Of a stretch of 64,000 nucleotides of DNA, positions 42,720 through 52,027 are shown one piece after another. The stretch's first letter is position 1. Each line of letters opens with the position of its first letter. Source of the DNA: Modicisalibacter sp033446685 (GTDB lineage: Bacteria; Pseudomonadota; Gammaproteobacteria; Pseudomonadales; Halomonadaceae); NCBI RefSeq assembly GCF_033446685.1, contig NZ_JAWQLY010000010.1:80367-144366 (forward strand). Direction: 5' to 3'. The notes beneath the pieces were generated by a model that saw only the letters and a program-made list of their open reading frames with translations, did no database searches and was not told the DNA's origin. A program made the position numbers and the translations under genes.

Positions 42720-45092
42720 TTGGAACACTATATCGAATGGTTCGACAGTCTCGGTATGGACGATGTCGAACGGGTGGGCGGCAAGAACGCCTCGCTGGGC
42801 GAAATGATCTCAAATCTGGCCGGCGCCGGGGTCACGGTGCCCGGCGGCTTCGCCACCACCGCGTTCGCCTACCGCCAGTTCCTGGCCCACGAGGGGCTCA
42901 ACGAGCGCATCAACGAAGCCTTGGCGCGCCTCGACGTCGACGATGTCAACGAGTTGGTGCGCGTGGGTGGCGAAATACGCCAGTGGGTGATCGACACCCC
43001 GCTGCCGCCGGAATTCGAGGTGGCGCTGCGCGATGCCTATCGCGAACTCGAGTCGCGTCACACCAACCTCAAGGTCGCGGTGCGCTCATCGGCGACCGCG
43101 GAAGACCTGCCCGACGCCTCTTTCGCCGGCCAACAGGAAACCTTCCTCAACATCGAGGGCTTCGATAACGTCAAGCGGGCGGTTCACGAGGTGTTCGCCT
43201 CGCTGTTCAACGACCGGGCGATCTCCTATCGCGTGCACCGCGGTTTCGATCACGACCAGGTCGCGCTGTCGGCGGGCATCCAGAAGATGGTGCGTTCCGA
43301 GACCGGGGCCAGCGGCGTGATGTTCACCCTGGATACCGAATCCGGCTATCGCGATGCGGTCTTCATCACCGGCTCCTGGGGGCTGGGCGAGACCGTGGTC
43401 CAGGGCGCGGTCAATCCCGACGAGTTCTACGTCCACAAGCCGACGCTGGCCGCCGGGCGCCCCGCAGTACTGCGCCGCACGCTGGGTTCCAAGCTGATCA
43501 AGATGACCTACACCGACGAGGCCTCGGCGGGCAAGTCGGTGCAGACCGTCGATGTCGCTCCCGCCGATCGTGCACGTTTCTGCATCGACGACGAGGCGGT
43601 GATGGCGTTGGCGCGCCAGGCGGTGACCATCGAGCAGCACTACGGACGGCCGATGGATATCGAATGGGCCCGCGACGGCGACGACGGCAAACTGTACATC
43701 GTCCAGGCGCGCCCGGAAACCGTGGTCTCCAACCAGCAGGGCGGCAAGCTCGAGCGCTTCCAGCTCAAGCAGAAGGGCCGGTTGCTGATCTCGGGACGGG
43801 CGATCGGCCAGCGCATCGGCCGCGGCGCGATCAAGGTGATCGAGACCTCGGCGCAGATGGACAAGGTCAACAACGGCGACATCCTGGTTACCGACATGAC
43901 CGATCCCGACTGGGAGCCGGTGATGAAGCGCGCCTCGGCGATCGTTACCAACCGCGGCGGACGCACCTGCCACGCGGCGATCATCGCCCGCGAACTGGGC
44001 ATCCCGGCGGTGGTCGGCTGCGGCGATGCCACCGACGTGCTCGAGGATGGCCGCGAGGTCACCGTTTCGTGCGCCGAGGGCGATACCGGACACGTCTACG
44101 ACGGGCTGCTCGACTACGACTGCACGACCACCAGCGTCGACAGCATGCCCGACCTGCCGTTCAAGATCATGATGAACGTCGGCAACCCCGATCGCGCCTT
44201 CAACTTCGCCAGCCTGCCCAATGCCGGTGTCGGCCTGGCGCGTCTCGAGTTCATCATCAACCGCATGATCGGCGTGCATCCCAAGGCGCTGCTGGAGTAC
44301 GACCGGCTGCCCGCCGACCTGCAGCAGATCATCGACGTGCGTACCGCCGGCTATCGCGATCCGGTGACCTTCTATGTCGACAAGCTGGTCGAGGGCATCT
44401 CGACCCTGGCGGCGTCGTTCTATCCCAAGCCGGTGATCGTACGGCTGTCGGACTTCAAGTCCAACGAGTACGAGAACCTGATCGGCGGCAAGCTCTACGA
44501 GCCCGGCGAAGAGAACCCGATGCTCGGCTTCCGCGGCGCTTCGCGCTATATCTCCGAGACGTTCCGGCCGTGTTTCGAGCTCGAGTGCCAGGCGCTCAAG
44601 CGGGTGCGCGACGAGATGGGCCTGGACAATGTCGAGATCATGGTGCCGTTCGTACGCACCCCGGACGAAGGGCGCCAGGTGGTCGAGCTGCTCGAGGCCA
44701 ACGGCTTGAAGCGCGGCGATCGCGGGCTGCGCATCATCATGATGTGCGAACTGCCGACCAATGCGCTGCTGGCCGAGGACTTCCTGCAGTACTTCGATGG
44801 CTTCTCGATCGGCTCCAACGACCTGACCCAATTGACGCTGGGTCTGGATCGCGACTCGGGGATCGTCGCCCACCTGTTCGAGGAGCGCGATCCGGCGGTC
44901 AAGAAGCTGCTGGCGATGGCCATCGCCGCCTGCCGAGAGCAGGGCAAGTACGTGGGTATCTGCGGCCAGGGGCCGTCGGATCATCCCGATCTTGCCAAAT
45001 GGCTGATGGAGCAGGGCATCGATTCGGTATCGCTGAATCCCGATGCGGTACTCGAAACCTGGTTCATGCTGGCCGGCGAGACCCTGGCCTGA
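42720..45092 (+). CDS. ppsA: Phosphoenolpyruvate synthase
   Basis: This 790-residue enzyme makes PEP from pyruvate and ATP for gluconeogenesis. The N-terminal ATP-grasp domain (VGGKNASLGEMISNL; VRSSATAEDLPDASFAGQQE), the phospho-His domain GGRTCHAAIIAREL (His near 418) and the C-terminal PEP/pyruvate barrel with the catalytic Cys near GICGQGPSDHP are complete. No ATG fits the N-terminus; the TTG at 42720 gives MEHYIEWFDSLG and agrees with family length (E. coli 792). Its regulator ppsR is divergent. Confidence 0.95.
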   Translation: MEHYIEWFDSLGMDDVERVGGKNASLGEMISNLAGAGVTVPGGFATTAFAYRQFLAHEGLNERINEALARLDVDDVNELVRVGGEIRQWVIDTPLPPEFEVALRDAYRELESRHTNLKVAVRSSATAEDLPDASFAGQQETFLNIEGFDNVKRAVHEVFASLFNDRAISYRVHRGFDHDQVALSAGIQKMVRSETGASGVMFTLDTESGYRDAVFITGSWGLGETVVQGAVNPDEFYVHKPTLAAGRPAVLRRTLGSKLIKMTYTDEASAGKSVQTVDVAPADRARFCIDDEAVMALARQAVTIEQHYGRPMDIEWARDGDDGKLYIVQARPETVVSNQQGGKLERFQLKQKGRLLISGRAIGQRIGRGAIKVIETSAQMDKVNNGDILVTDMTDPDWEPVMKRASAIVTNRGGRTCHAAIIARELGIPAVVGCGDATDVLEDGREVTVSCAEGDTGHVYDGLLDYDCTTTSVDSMPDLPFKIMMNVGNPDRAFNFASLPNAGVGLARLEFIINRMIGVHPKALLEYDRLPADLQQIIDVRTAGYRDPVTFYVDKLVEGISTLAASFYPKPVIVRLSDFKSNEYENLIGGKLYEPGEENPMLGFRGASRYISETFRPCFELECQALKRVRDEMGLDNVEIMVPFVRTPDEGRQVVELLEANGLKRGDRGLRIIMMCELPTNALLAEDFLQYFDGFSIGSNDLTQLTLGLDRDSGIVAHLFEERDPAVKKLLAMAIAACREQGKYVGICGQGPSDHPDLAKWLMEQGIDSVSLNPDAVLETWFMLAGETLA

Positions 45093-45114
45093 CCCACCCG
45101 CACCCAGCGATGAA

Positions 45115-45157
45115 GACGCCCGGCACGTTCAACGACGCGCCGGGCGTCGTCGTTTTC
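45115..45157 (+). terminator. Intrinsic terminator after ppsA
   Basis: GACGCCCGGC (45115-45124) pairs with GCCGGGCGTC (45139-45148), followed by GTCGTTTTC. Confidence 0.8.
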
Positions 45158-45229
45158 GGTAGCGCTTGAAAGCACTGCGTGTCATCACCCTCGGCAGCAA
45201 CGAAGCCCGGGTAGCGTGCGTTACGGAAT

Positions 45230-47059
45230 TCAGGAGTGCAGCCAGTTGCGCAGCTTGAGCAACAGCAGTTCGCCATCGCTGAGCGCGTGGCGTTCGGCCA
45301 GCACTTCGGCGAGCAGCGCCGGCCGGTCGGTGATGATGTTGTCGACGCCCAGGTCGATCAGCCGCGACATCTGCGCGCGGCCGTTGACCGTCCAGGCATG
45401 CAGCGCGTAGCCACGGCGATGAATGGCATCGGCGAGATCCTCGCTGATGCGGTTGTAACGTAGCCCCACCGCATCGATGTCGCCCAGATTGAGGCCGCCG
45501 CGGACCACGAACTGGGCGAACAGCGTGGTGCGTAGTGTCGGCTCGCGCCGCTCGACCGCGCGGATCGCCGCGGGCGACAGCGACGCCAGCACGAACTGAT
45601 CGTAGCGCTGGCGCGGGAGTTGGTCGAGCACTGCATTCGCCAGCCTCTCGGCGTTGTCGCCGACCGGTTTGAGTTCGATATAAAGATTGCTGCGGCCCCG
45701 TGACAGTCGCAGGACCTCTGCCAGGGTGGGGATGCCCTGACCGACGAAAGCATCGCCGAACCAACTGCCTACATCGACCTCGCGAATGTTCTCGAGCGTC
45801 ATGTCGCTGAGCCGCTTATCGAGCCCAAGCAGCCGCTGCAGGCTGTCGTCGTGGGCGACCACCACCTGACCGTCGGCGCTCAGCCGGACGTCGAACTCGA
45901 TGTAGTCGGCGCCGTCGTCGATCGCCTGTTCGAAGGCCGCCAGCGTATTCTCGGGAGCGACGGTCGAGCTGCCGCGATGGGCGGTGATGGTCACATCGTC
46001 GCGCAGCGTGAAGCTGTTGAGCACCACAAAGGCCTGGCTGGCGGCGAACACCAGTACCAGCAGCTCGGCGCCCCAGGCGACCCAGGCCGGGTGATCGCGT
46101 GGCGTGGGCGCCGGTGGCCGTGGCTGACGGTGCGCCAGCCGCAGGTAGATACAGCCGATCACCAGGCTATTGACGGCTACGCCGATGAACGTCACCGCCA
46201 GGGCCAGCAGTACGTAAAGGGTCAGATAGCCGAGCATCGCCGGCAGCAGCACGGCGACGCGTTCGGGTAGCCACAGCAGCAGCGGGGTCGCCAGGGTGTC
46301 GAACAGCGCCGAGGCGAGCACCGGCAGGGTGAGGATCAACAGCAGCGGCAAGCCGACCGGCAATGTCAGCCGACGTAGCCGGCGGTATGTCAGGGCCCGG
46401 CTGCGGCGCAAGGCGGCAAGCGGGCCCAGGTCCTCGAGGATCAGGCTCGGCAGCGCCAGCGACCAGCGCAGGTAGGCGTGCAGCGCGGTGGTCAGCCAGA
46501 TCAGCGCCGGCAGGCTGGCCGCAGCCAGGAACTGCCACAGCGCCAGCGGCTTGACCTGTGAAATGTAGTAAGTCTCCATGTCGCCGAGCAGCCACTGATA
46601 GAGCGCGCTCAACAGCAACAGGGGCGGCAGGGCGATCATCAGTTGAATGCCCACCTGGATCAGCGTCAGCACAACGATCCCGGGTAGCCGGCGGAAGGTA
46701 CTCCACAAGGCATCCAGGGCCAGGCGGTAGCGGTAGCCCGAAGGCCGCGCCGCGACCAGCAGCATGCCTGCCTGTTGCAGGCTGAGCAGCAGCGTGGTGA
46801 AGCCGATCGCTCCCAACAGCCAGACCAGGCCGGAGGCGGACAGGACGGTATTGAGCAGTTGCGGTCCGGTCAGCACCGGTCGACCGACCTGGCCCAGCAG
46901 GGTGGCCAGTGTCGAGGCGCCGGCCGGGAGCAGCAGGGTGGTGGCGAGTAGCGTGAAGAACAGATGAAAGGCGACCAGTGGTCGCCAATGCTCGCGCAAT
47001 GAGATACCCGCAGCGGTGATCAGCGCGTGCGGTGTCAGTGTCGAATCGATGTCAGGCAT
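45230..47059 (-). CDS. Glycerophosphodiester phosphodiesterase with N-terminal membrane domain
   Basis: This 609-residue protein has eight or so membrane helices in residues 20-350 (a GDPD-associated membrane domain), followed by a GDPD catalytic domain (about 355-600). Catalytic landmarks are TAHRGSSTVAPENTLAAFE, DYIEFDVRLSADGQVVVAHDD and LYIELKP. It would split glycerophosphodiesters to glycerol 3-phosphate and alcohol on the outer side of the inner membrane, feeding glpD. The start is taken at MPDIDSTLTP; the frame is open for 43 more codons upstream. It lies downstream of rraA on the same strand. Confidence 0.88.
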   Translation of the reverse strand: MPDIDSTLTPHALITAAGISLREHWRPLVAFHLFFTLLATTLLLPAGASTLATLLGQVGRPVLTGPQLLNTVLSASGLVWLLGAIGFTTLLLSLQQAGMLLVAARPSGYRYRLALDALWSTFRRLPGIVVLTLIQVGIQLMIALPPLLLLSALYQWLLGDMETYYISQVKPLALWQFLAAASLPALIWLTTALHAYLRWSLALPSLILEDLGPLAALRRSRALTYRRLRRLTLPVGLPLLLILTLPVLASALFDTLATPLLLWLPERVAVLLPAMLGYLTLYVLLALAVTFIGVAVNSLVIGCIYLRLAHRQPRPPAPTPRDHPAWVAWGAELLVLVFAASQAFVVLNSFTLRDDVTITAHRGSSTVAPENTLAAFEQAIDDGADYIEFDVRLSADGQVVVAHDDSLQRLLGLDKRLSDMTLENIREVDVGSWFGDAFVGQGIPTLAEVLRLSRGRSNLYIELKPVGDNAERLANAVLDQLPRQRYDQFVLASLSPAAIRAVERREPTLRTTLFAQFVVRGGLNLGDIDAVGLRYNRISEDLADAIHRRGYALHAWTVNGRAQMSRLIDLGVDNIITDRPALLAEVLAERHALSDGELLLLKLRNWLHS

Positions 47060-47124
47060 GTGGCAAGGGTGGCATCGCTGATATCGGCTGGCAATTTCAG
47101 CCGGCCGGTCGTCTTTCCAGGGCG

Positions 47125-47613
47125 TCAGTTTTCCAGGGACAAGCGCCGCTCGGCGACGACGATGCCGTTGTTGTCGGCATACAGCCATTGCCCGGGAAGC
47201 ATCGTAACGCCGGCGAAGGTTATCCCGATGTCGCGCTGGCCTTCGCCGCGTTTCTCGCTGCGCCGCGGATGTGCGGCGAGTGCCTGGACGCCCAGCTCCA
47301 GTTCGGCCAGCGCATCGACGTCGCGCACGCAGCCGTGGACGATCACGCCGCTCCAGCCGTTATCGATGGCCATTTCGGCAAGCTGGTCACCGAGCAGGGC
47401 ACAGCGCAGCGAGCCACCGCCATCGACGACCAGCACTGCACCGTCGCCGGGCTCGCCCAGCGCTTCCCTGATCCGCGAATTGTCCTCGAAGCATTTGACG
47501 GTGCGTATCGGGCCGCAGAAGGCGTCGATTCCGCCGACATTGGCGAACAGCGCGTCGAGGACGCTCACCTCGGGGTGGGCATCGCAGATGTCCGGAGTGA
47601 CGATATGATTCAT
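47125..47613 (-). CDS. rraA: Ribonuclease E activity regulator RraA
   Basis: This 162-residue RraA-family protein binds the C-terminal scaffold of RNase E and dampens mRNA decay in E. coli. Matching segments are TPDICDAHPEVSVL, FRTVKCFEDNS-like TVKCFEDNSRIREAL, GAVLVVDGGGSLRCALLGDQ and VIVHGCVRDVDAL. Some homologues are oxaloacetate decarboxylase/HMG aldolases of the same fold; length and context do not exclude that. An AGGAG site precedes the ATG. Confidence 0.9.
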   Translation of the reverse strand: MNHIVTPDICDAHPEVSVLDALFANVGGIDAFCGPIRTVKCFEDNSRIREALGEPGDGAVLVVDGGGSLRCALLGDQLAEMAIDNGWSGVIVHGCVRDVDALAELELGVQALAAHPRRSEKRGEGQRDIGITFAGVTMLPGQWLYADNNGIVVAERRLSLEN

Positions 47614-47721
47614 GGATGGCTCCTGATTGGCTGCTGAATCGGCTGGTTGGGCCTGGCAACCCTGAGCATGGCATAGCCGGGGAGGCGCGGGGAGCCTTTC
47701 TTTGCCGTCCTTCTTTATAAG

Positions 47722-47746
47722 AACGCCGGGAACGAATCCCGGCGTT
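47722..47746 (-). terminator. Hairpin terminator of the outer-membrane barrel gene
   Basis: AACGCCGGGA (47722-47731) pairs with TCCCGGCGTT (47737-47746). On the minus strand it comes 22 nt after the barrel gene stop and before rraA; the U-tract is weak. Confidence 0.65.
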
Positions 47747-47768
47747 ATGTCTGGCAGGTTGGCCGTGG

Positions 47769-48371
47769 TTAGAAGCGCCAGCCCACGGAGGCGGTGAAGG
47801 TGTCGATCTTGTAATCGCTGTCGAAGTCGTAGCGTTCGTACTCGGTGCGCACCAGGAATGGATCGAAATTGAGCTGCGCGCCGACGCCGTAGACCGGATC
47901 GGTGCCGTCCTGGTCCTCGAGATCGGCACTCAGCCCACCGAGATTGCCGTCGACGTCGGTCTTCCACTTGGCGATCCCGGCCTTGGCGAAGGCGGTGAAC
48001 CAAGAGGTGATCGGCAACTGGCCGACGGCGCTCACACCGTAGGCGCTGGATTCGAGGTCGGTATTGGCGCCATTGTTGCCTTCGAGACGGGTCTTGCCCA
48101 GATCCGAATAGAAGACTTCGGTGGCGAAGTAGGGATTGAACTCGTAGCCGACGAAGCCCTTGAAGGAATTGTCGTCATCGTCGACGTCGAAATCGTCGAC
48201 GCCCGACTCGACGAAATTGTCGATGTCGTCGTCATCGTTCTTCAACGAGCTGAAGCCGGTACCTATGCCCAGATAGAGTCCCTCTCCGGCCTCGGCGGCC
48301 AGGACGGAGGGCGCGGCAGCGGCCAGGGCCGAGGTTGCCAATGAGGCGGTAAGCAACGTTCTGATTTTCAC
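47769..48371 (-). CDS. Outer-membrane beta-barrel protein, Asp-rich
   Basis: This 200-residue protein has a signal peptide ending ...PSVLA near residue 25 and an OmpA/OmpW-type eight-strand barrel. It ends in the outer-membrane sorting signal with C-terminal Phe (SVGWRF). Residues about 38-62 form an extremely acidic loop (many Asp in a row), as expected at a halophile's cell surface. The start is a GTG with GGAG eight bases upstream; an ATG twelve codons earlier would spoil the signal peptide. Its function is unknown; structural or pore roles are both possible. Its promoter has a dyad between the -35 and -10 boxes. Confidence 0.85.
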   Translation of the reverse strand: MKIRTLLTASLATSALAAAAPSVLAAEAGEGLYLGIGTGFSSLKNDDDDIDNFVESGVDDFDVDDDDNSFKGFVGYEFNPYFATEVFYSDLGKTRLEGNNGANTDLESSAYGVSAVGQLPITSWFTAFAKAGIAKWKTDVDGNLGGLSADLEDQDGTDPVYGVGAQLNFDPFLVRTEYERYDFDSDYKIDTFTASVGWRF

Positions 48372-48434
48372 GAGTGTTCTCCTTGATGGATGCTCACGTA
48401 CAAGCAACTGGCGAGGCGGCGGCCCGGCGCCTTG

Positions 48435-48480
48435 TCAGGGCGCCTTGAAGGGTGCGGGATCAGGGCACCTTGAAGGGGCC
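48435..48480. repeat. 25-bp-period tandem repeat upstream of the barrel gene
   Basis: TCAGGGCGCCTTGAAGGGTGC (one base over 20 shown split as TCAGGGCGCC and TTGAAGGGTG plus C) at 48435-48455 recurs with two changes at 48460-48480. It lies in the 325-bp gap 48372-48696, which also holds the barrel promoter and acnB terminator. Confidence 0.6.
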
Positions 48481-48550
48481 GGCCGTCTCGCGGGGATGGC
48501 GTCCTGCCGGTTCACGCGCGAGGTGACATACGCTCGATCGAGACTTCGTA

Positions 48551-48579
48551 AGACTATGTCGAACACTGTTCGATGGCAA
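48551..48579 (-). promoter_or_regulatory. Promoter of the barrel gene with an operator-like dyad in its spacer
   Basis: On the minus strand TTGCCA (48579-48574) and TAGTCT (48556-48551) are 17 bp apart. The spacer contains the perfect palindrome TCGAACAGTGTTCGA (48573-48559). A repressor bound there would block RNA polymerase directly. Confidence 0.5.
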
Positions 48580-48625
48580 GCCGGTGAAGGTTACCGAACG
48601 TAATGGCGGGCTTACGACAGCCCAT

Positions 48626-48654
48626 AAAAAACGCCCCGCGACAGCGGGGCGTTT
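48626..48654 (-). terminator. Intrinsic terminator after acnB
   Basis: ACGCCCCGC (48631-48639) pairs with GCGGGGCGT (48644-48652) over a GACA loop. On the minus strand it is followed by a run of T. Confidence 0.9.
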
Positions 48655-48696
48655 CGGTCATCGATTGACGATGTTGCGAGCATCGGAATCGAAAGG

Positions 48697-51300
48697 TCAG
48701 GCTTGTTCGGCGAGCGGAATCACGTTGGATGCCGCTTTCTGGAACTCCTCGATTTCGTGGAAGTTCATGTAACGGTAGATTTCGCCGGCCATGGCGTTGA
48801 ACTCGCCCATATAGCCGCGGTATTCCTCGACACTCGGCAAGCGTCCGACCACTGCGGCGACCGCCGCCAGTTCGGCCGAGGCGAGATAGACGTTCGCCCC
48901 GTCGCCCAAACGGTTGGGGAAGTTGCGAGTCGAGGTCGAAACCACCGTCGATTTGGGAGCGACACGCGCCTGGTTGCCCATGCACAGCGAACAACCGGGC
49001 ATCTCCATGCGCGCGCCGGCACGCCCGTAAATGCCGTAGTACCCTTCCTCCGTCAACTGATGCTGGTCCATCTTGGTCGGCGGTGCAAGCCACAGGCGCG
49101 TCTTGAGGCTGCCGGCGGGCTGCTTCTCGAGCAGTTTGCCGGCGGCGCGGAAGTGGCCGATGTTGGTCATGCACGAACCGATGAACACTTCGTCGATGGT
49201 CTCGCCGGCGACCTGCGAGAGCAGCCGGGCATCGTCGGGGTCGTTGGGCGCGCAGAGTACCGGCTCGGTGATCTCGGCAAGATCGATCTCGATCACTTCG
49301 GCGTACTCGGCGTCGGCGTCGGCACGCATCAGGCTGGGATCGTCGAGCCACTCCTGCATCCCGGCGATGCGCCGCTCGAGGGTCCGGCGATCGCCATAGC
49401 CCTGGTCGATCATCCACTTGAGCAGGGTGACATTGGAGGTCAGGTACTCCGCCACGCTGTCCTCGGAAAGCGTGATGGTGCAGCCGGCCGCGCTGCGCTC
49501 GGCGGAAGCGTCGGAAAGCTCGAAGGCCTGCTCGGCGGTGAGATCCTCGAGCCCCTCGATCTCCAGGATGCGACCGGAGAAGGCGTTCTTCTTGCCCGAT
49601 TTCTCGACGGTCAGCAGGCCCTGCTGAATGGCGTAATAGGGGATCGCATGGACCAGGTCGCGCAGGGTGATGCCCGGCTGGCGCTCGCCCTTGAAGCGCA
49701 CCAGTACCGACTCGGGCATGTCCAGCGGCATCACGCCGGTCGCCGCGGCGAAGGCCACCAGGCCCGAGCCGGCGGGGAACGAAATGCCCAGCGGGAAGCG
49801 GGTGTGCGAATCGCCGCCGGTGCCCACGGTGTCGGGCAGCAGCATGCGGTTCAGCCAGGAGTGGATGATACCGTCGCCCGGACGCAGCGAGACGCCGCCG
49901 CGATTCATGATGAAGTCGGGCAGGGTGTGGTGGGTTTCCACGTCGACCGGCTTGGGATAGGCGCTGGTGTGGCAGAAAGACTGCATCACCAGGTCGGCCT
50001 GGAAGCCCAGGCAGGCGAGATCCTTGAGCTCGTCGCGGGTCATCGGCCCGGTGGTGTCCTGGGAGCCGACGGTGGTCATCTTCGGCTCGCAGTACATGCC
50101 GGGACGCACGCCATCCATGCCGCAGGCCTTGCCGACCATCTTCTGCGCCAGGGTGAAGCCCTTGCCGGTATCGCGCGGCTGCTCGGGTGTCTTGAAGACA
50201 TCGGAGGGGCCCAGGCCGAGTTCGTTGCGCGCCTTGTCGGTGAGGCCACGGCCGATGATCAGCGGGATGCGACCGCCGGCACGCACCTCGTCGAGAATCA
50301 CCCGGGTCTTGAGCTCGAACGTCGAGATCACTTCGTCGCTGTCGTGACGGCAGACCTTGCCTTCGTAGGGGTAGACATCGATGACGTCGCCCATGTCGAG
50401 CTTGGATACGTCCATCTCGACGGGCAGGGCGCCGGCGTCTTCCATGGTATTGAAGAAGATCGGCGCGATCTTGCTGCCGAAGCAGAAGCCCCCGGCGCGC
50501 TTGTTGGGCACGTGCGGGATGTCGTCGCCGAAGAACCACAGCACGGAATTGGTGGCCGACTTGCGCGACGAGCCGGTGCCCACCACGTCGCCGACGTAGG
50601 CGACCGGGAAGCCCTTGGCCTTGACCGCGTCGATCTGCTCCAGCGGACCCTTGACGCCGGGCTCGAGCGGCTCGATGCCGTCGCGTGGGTTCTTGAGCAT
50701 GGCATTGGCGTGCAGCGGGATGTCCGGACGCGACCAGGCATCCGGGGCCGGCGACAGGTCGTCGGTATTGGTTTCCCCGGGTACCTTGAAGACCGCCAGG
50801 CTGATCTTCTCGGCCAGCGCCGGCTTGGCCAGGTACCACTCGGCGTCGGCCCACGACTGCAGGACGCCCTGGGCCACGCTGTTGCCGTTGCCGGCGCGCT
50901 CGGCGACGTCATGGAAGGCGTCGAACATCAGCAGGGTGTGCTTGAGCTGTTCGCCCGCCTCATCGGCCAGCGCCGCGTCGTCGAGCAGCTCGACCAGCGT
51001 GGCGATGTTGTAGCCACCCTGCATGGTCCCCAGCAGCTTGACCGCATGAATCTTGTCGATCAGCGGCGAGTCGGCCTCGCCCTTGGCGATGGCGGTCAGG
51101 AAGCCGGCCTTGACGTAGGCGGCCTCGTCGACGCCCGGCGGAACGCGATCGGTAATCAGCTCGAGCAGGAACTGTTCTTCGCCGGCCGGCGGGTTCTTGA
51201 GAAGTTCGATCAGCGCAGCGGTTTGCTCGGCATTCAGCGGCTTGGGCGGTACGCCCTCGGCAGCGCGCTCCTCGACATGGTGGCGGTAGGCTTCAAGCAC
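48697..51300 (-). CDS. acnB: Bifunctional aconitate hydratase 2 / 2-methylisocitrate dehydratase
   Basis: This 867-residue AcnB isomerises citrate and isocitrate in the TCA cycle and can dehydrate 2-methylisocitrate-pathway intermediates. The N-terminal HEAT-like domain starts LEAYRHHVEERAAEGVPPKP. The [4Fe-4S] ligands are in SFCHTSAYPKP-like and GSCMTNIGH segments and in CSLCMGNQARV. The swivel domain GTGSSRKSATNSVLWFFG and the substrate loop TVGTGGDSHTRFP are intact. Translation starts at a GTG after GAGGG. Length matches E. coli AcnB (865). A strong terminator follows. Confidence 0.96.
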   Translation of the reverse strand: MLEAYRHHVEERAAEGVPPKPLNAEQTAALIELLKNPPAGEEQFLLELITDRVPPGVDEAAYVKAGFLTAIAKGEADSPLIDKIHAVKLLGTMQGGYNIATLVELLDDAALADEAGEQLKHTLLMFDAFHDVAERAGNGNSVAQGVLQSWADAEWYLAKPALAEKISLAVFKVPGETNTDDLSPAPDAWSRPDIPLHANAMLKNPRDGIEPLEPGVKGPLEQIDAVKAKGFPVAYVGDVVGTGSSRKSATNSVLWFFGDDIPHVPNKRAGGFCFGSKIAPIFFNTMEDAGALPVEMDVSKLDMGDVIDVYPYEGKVCRHDSDEVISTFELKTRVILDEVRAGGRIPLIIGRGLTDKARNELGLGPSDVFKTPEQPRDTGKGFTLAQKMVGKACGMDGVRPGMYCEPKMTTVGSQDTTGPMTRDELKDLACLGFQADLVMQSFCHTSAYPKPVDVETHHTLPDFIMNRGGVSLRPGDGIIHSWLNRMLLPDTVGTGGDSHTRFPLGISFPAGSGLVAFAAATGVMPLDMPESVLVRFKGERQPGITLRDLVHAIPYYAIQQGLLTVEKSGKKNAFSGRILEIEGLEDLTAEQAFELSDASAERSAAGCTITLSEDSVAEYLTSNVTLLKWMIDQGYGDRRTLERRIAGMQEWLDDPSLMRADADAEYAEVIEIDLAEITEPVLCAPNDPDDARLLSQVAGETIDEVFIGSCMTNIGHFRAAGKLLEKQPAGSLKTRLWLAPPTKMDQHQLTEEGYYGIYGRAGARMEMPGCSLCMGNQARVAPKSTVVSTSTRNFPNRLGDGANVYLASAELAAVAAVVGRLPSVEEYRGYMGEFNAMAGEIYRYMNFHEIEEFQKAASNVIPLAEQA

Positions 51301-51565
51301 GTTGGGGAACCCTCATCAATTATCGGAATCCAGCGGGGGCAGAAAAGAGGGACCAAGTAGTGACGAATGTCGCTTAAATGGCGGTTTTTTTCTGTTACCT
51401 CTGGCCCTGTCTGAGCCGAGCGCATTCTACGGGAAACTGTCGACAATGTTAAGCGAGACGGCTCCGGCGAGCTTCATTGCGCACATTTGCCGCGCCGGGA
51501 TCGGACCGGCCGGTCGCTGGTCGTGACCTGGCGCGTTATCATGAAGCCTCTGTCGGGAGGACTTG

Positions 51566-52027
51566 ATGTCGCAACGTATTGTTTCGCCCTGCGTAGGGCT
51601 TTGTTCGACGACCGTGGGCGATCCGGTATGCCGTGGCTGCCAGCGCCACGAGAGCGAGATCCGCGACTGGTTCGTCTACAGCGATGCAACGCGGCGCGAG
51701 GTGATGCAGCGGTTGGACGCCTGGCGTTCGCGGATCGCCGGCGAGTACCTGCGGGTCAGCGATGAAGCGCAGCTCGAGGCGCAACTGGTGCGTCATCGCA
51801 TACGCCATCGTCCGGACCAGCCGGCGTTATCGCGCGCGGTGGAGTTGTTGCGGGTCGGCCGGGGGCGGATGCGCGACATCACGCGTTACGGACTGCAAGC
51901 TCACGGTAAAGGTTTGCATCTGTCGGCCGATGAGCTCTATGAGACGATCGCGACGGCGCTGATGGCTCACGCCGAGGCTCGGCGGCACCATCCCGGCTTC
52001 ACTCATTCGACGGGATCTTCCCCATGA
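51566..52027 (+). CDS. DUF1289 domain-containing protein
   Basis: This 153-residue protein has four Cys at 9, 13, 22 and 25 (SPCVGLC and VCRGCQRHESEI), the pattern of the small DUF1289 family thought to bind iron-sulphur or zinc. The C-terminal 100 residues are helical and Arg-rich, longer than the usual 60-residue single-domain members. Function unknown. The ATG follows GGGAGG at good distance. It overlaps miaE by 4 bp (ATGA), so a link to that tRNA-modifying diiron enzyme is plausible. Confidence 0.82.
   Translation: MSQRIVSPCVGLCSTTVGDPVCRGCQRHESEIRDWFVYSDATRREVMQRLDAWRSRIAGEYLRVSDEAQLEAQLVRHRIRHRPDQPALSRAVELLRVGRGRMRDITRYGLQAHGKGLHLSADELYETIATALMAHAEARRHHPGFTHSTGSSP

Noticed and set aside
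43086..44984. A 632-codon open frame antisense to ppsA
   Set aside because: It is a shadow frame caused by high GC; the sense strand encodes all PEP synthase motifs, and the antisense product has no recognisable domain.
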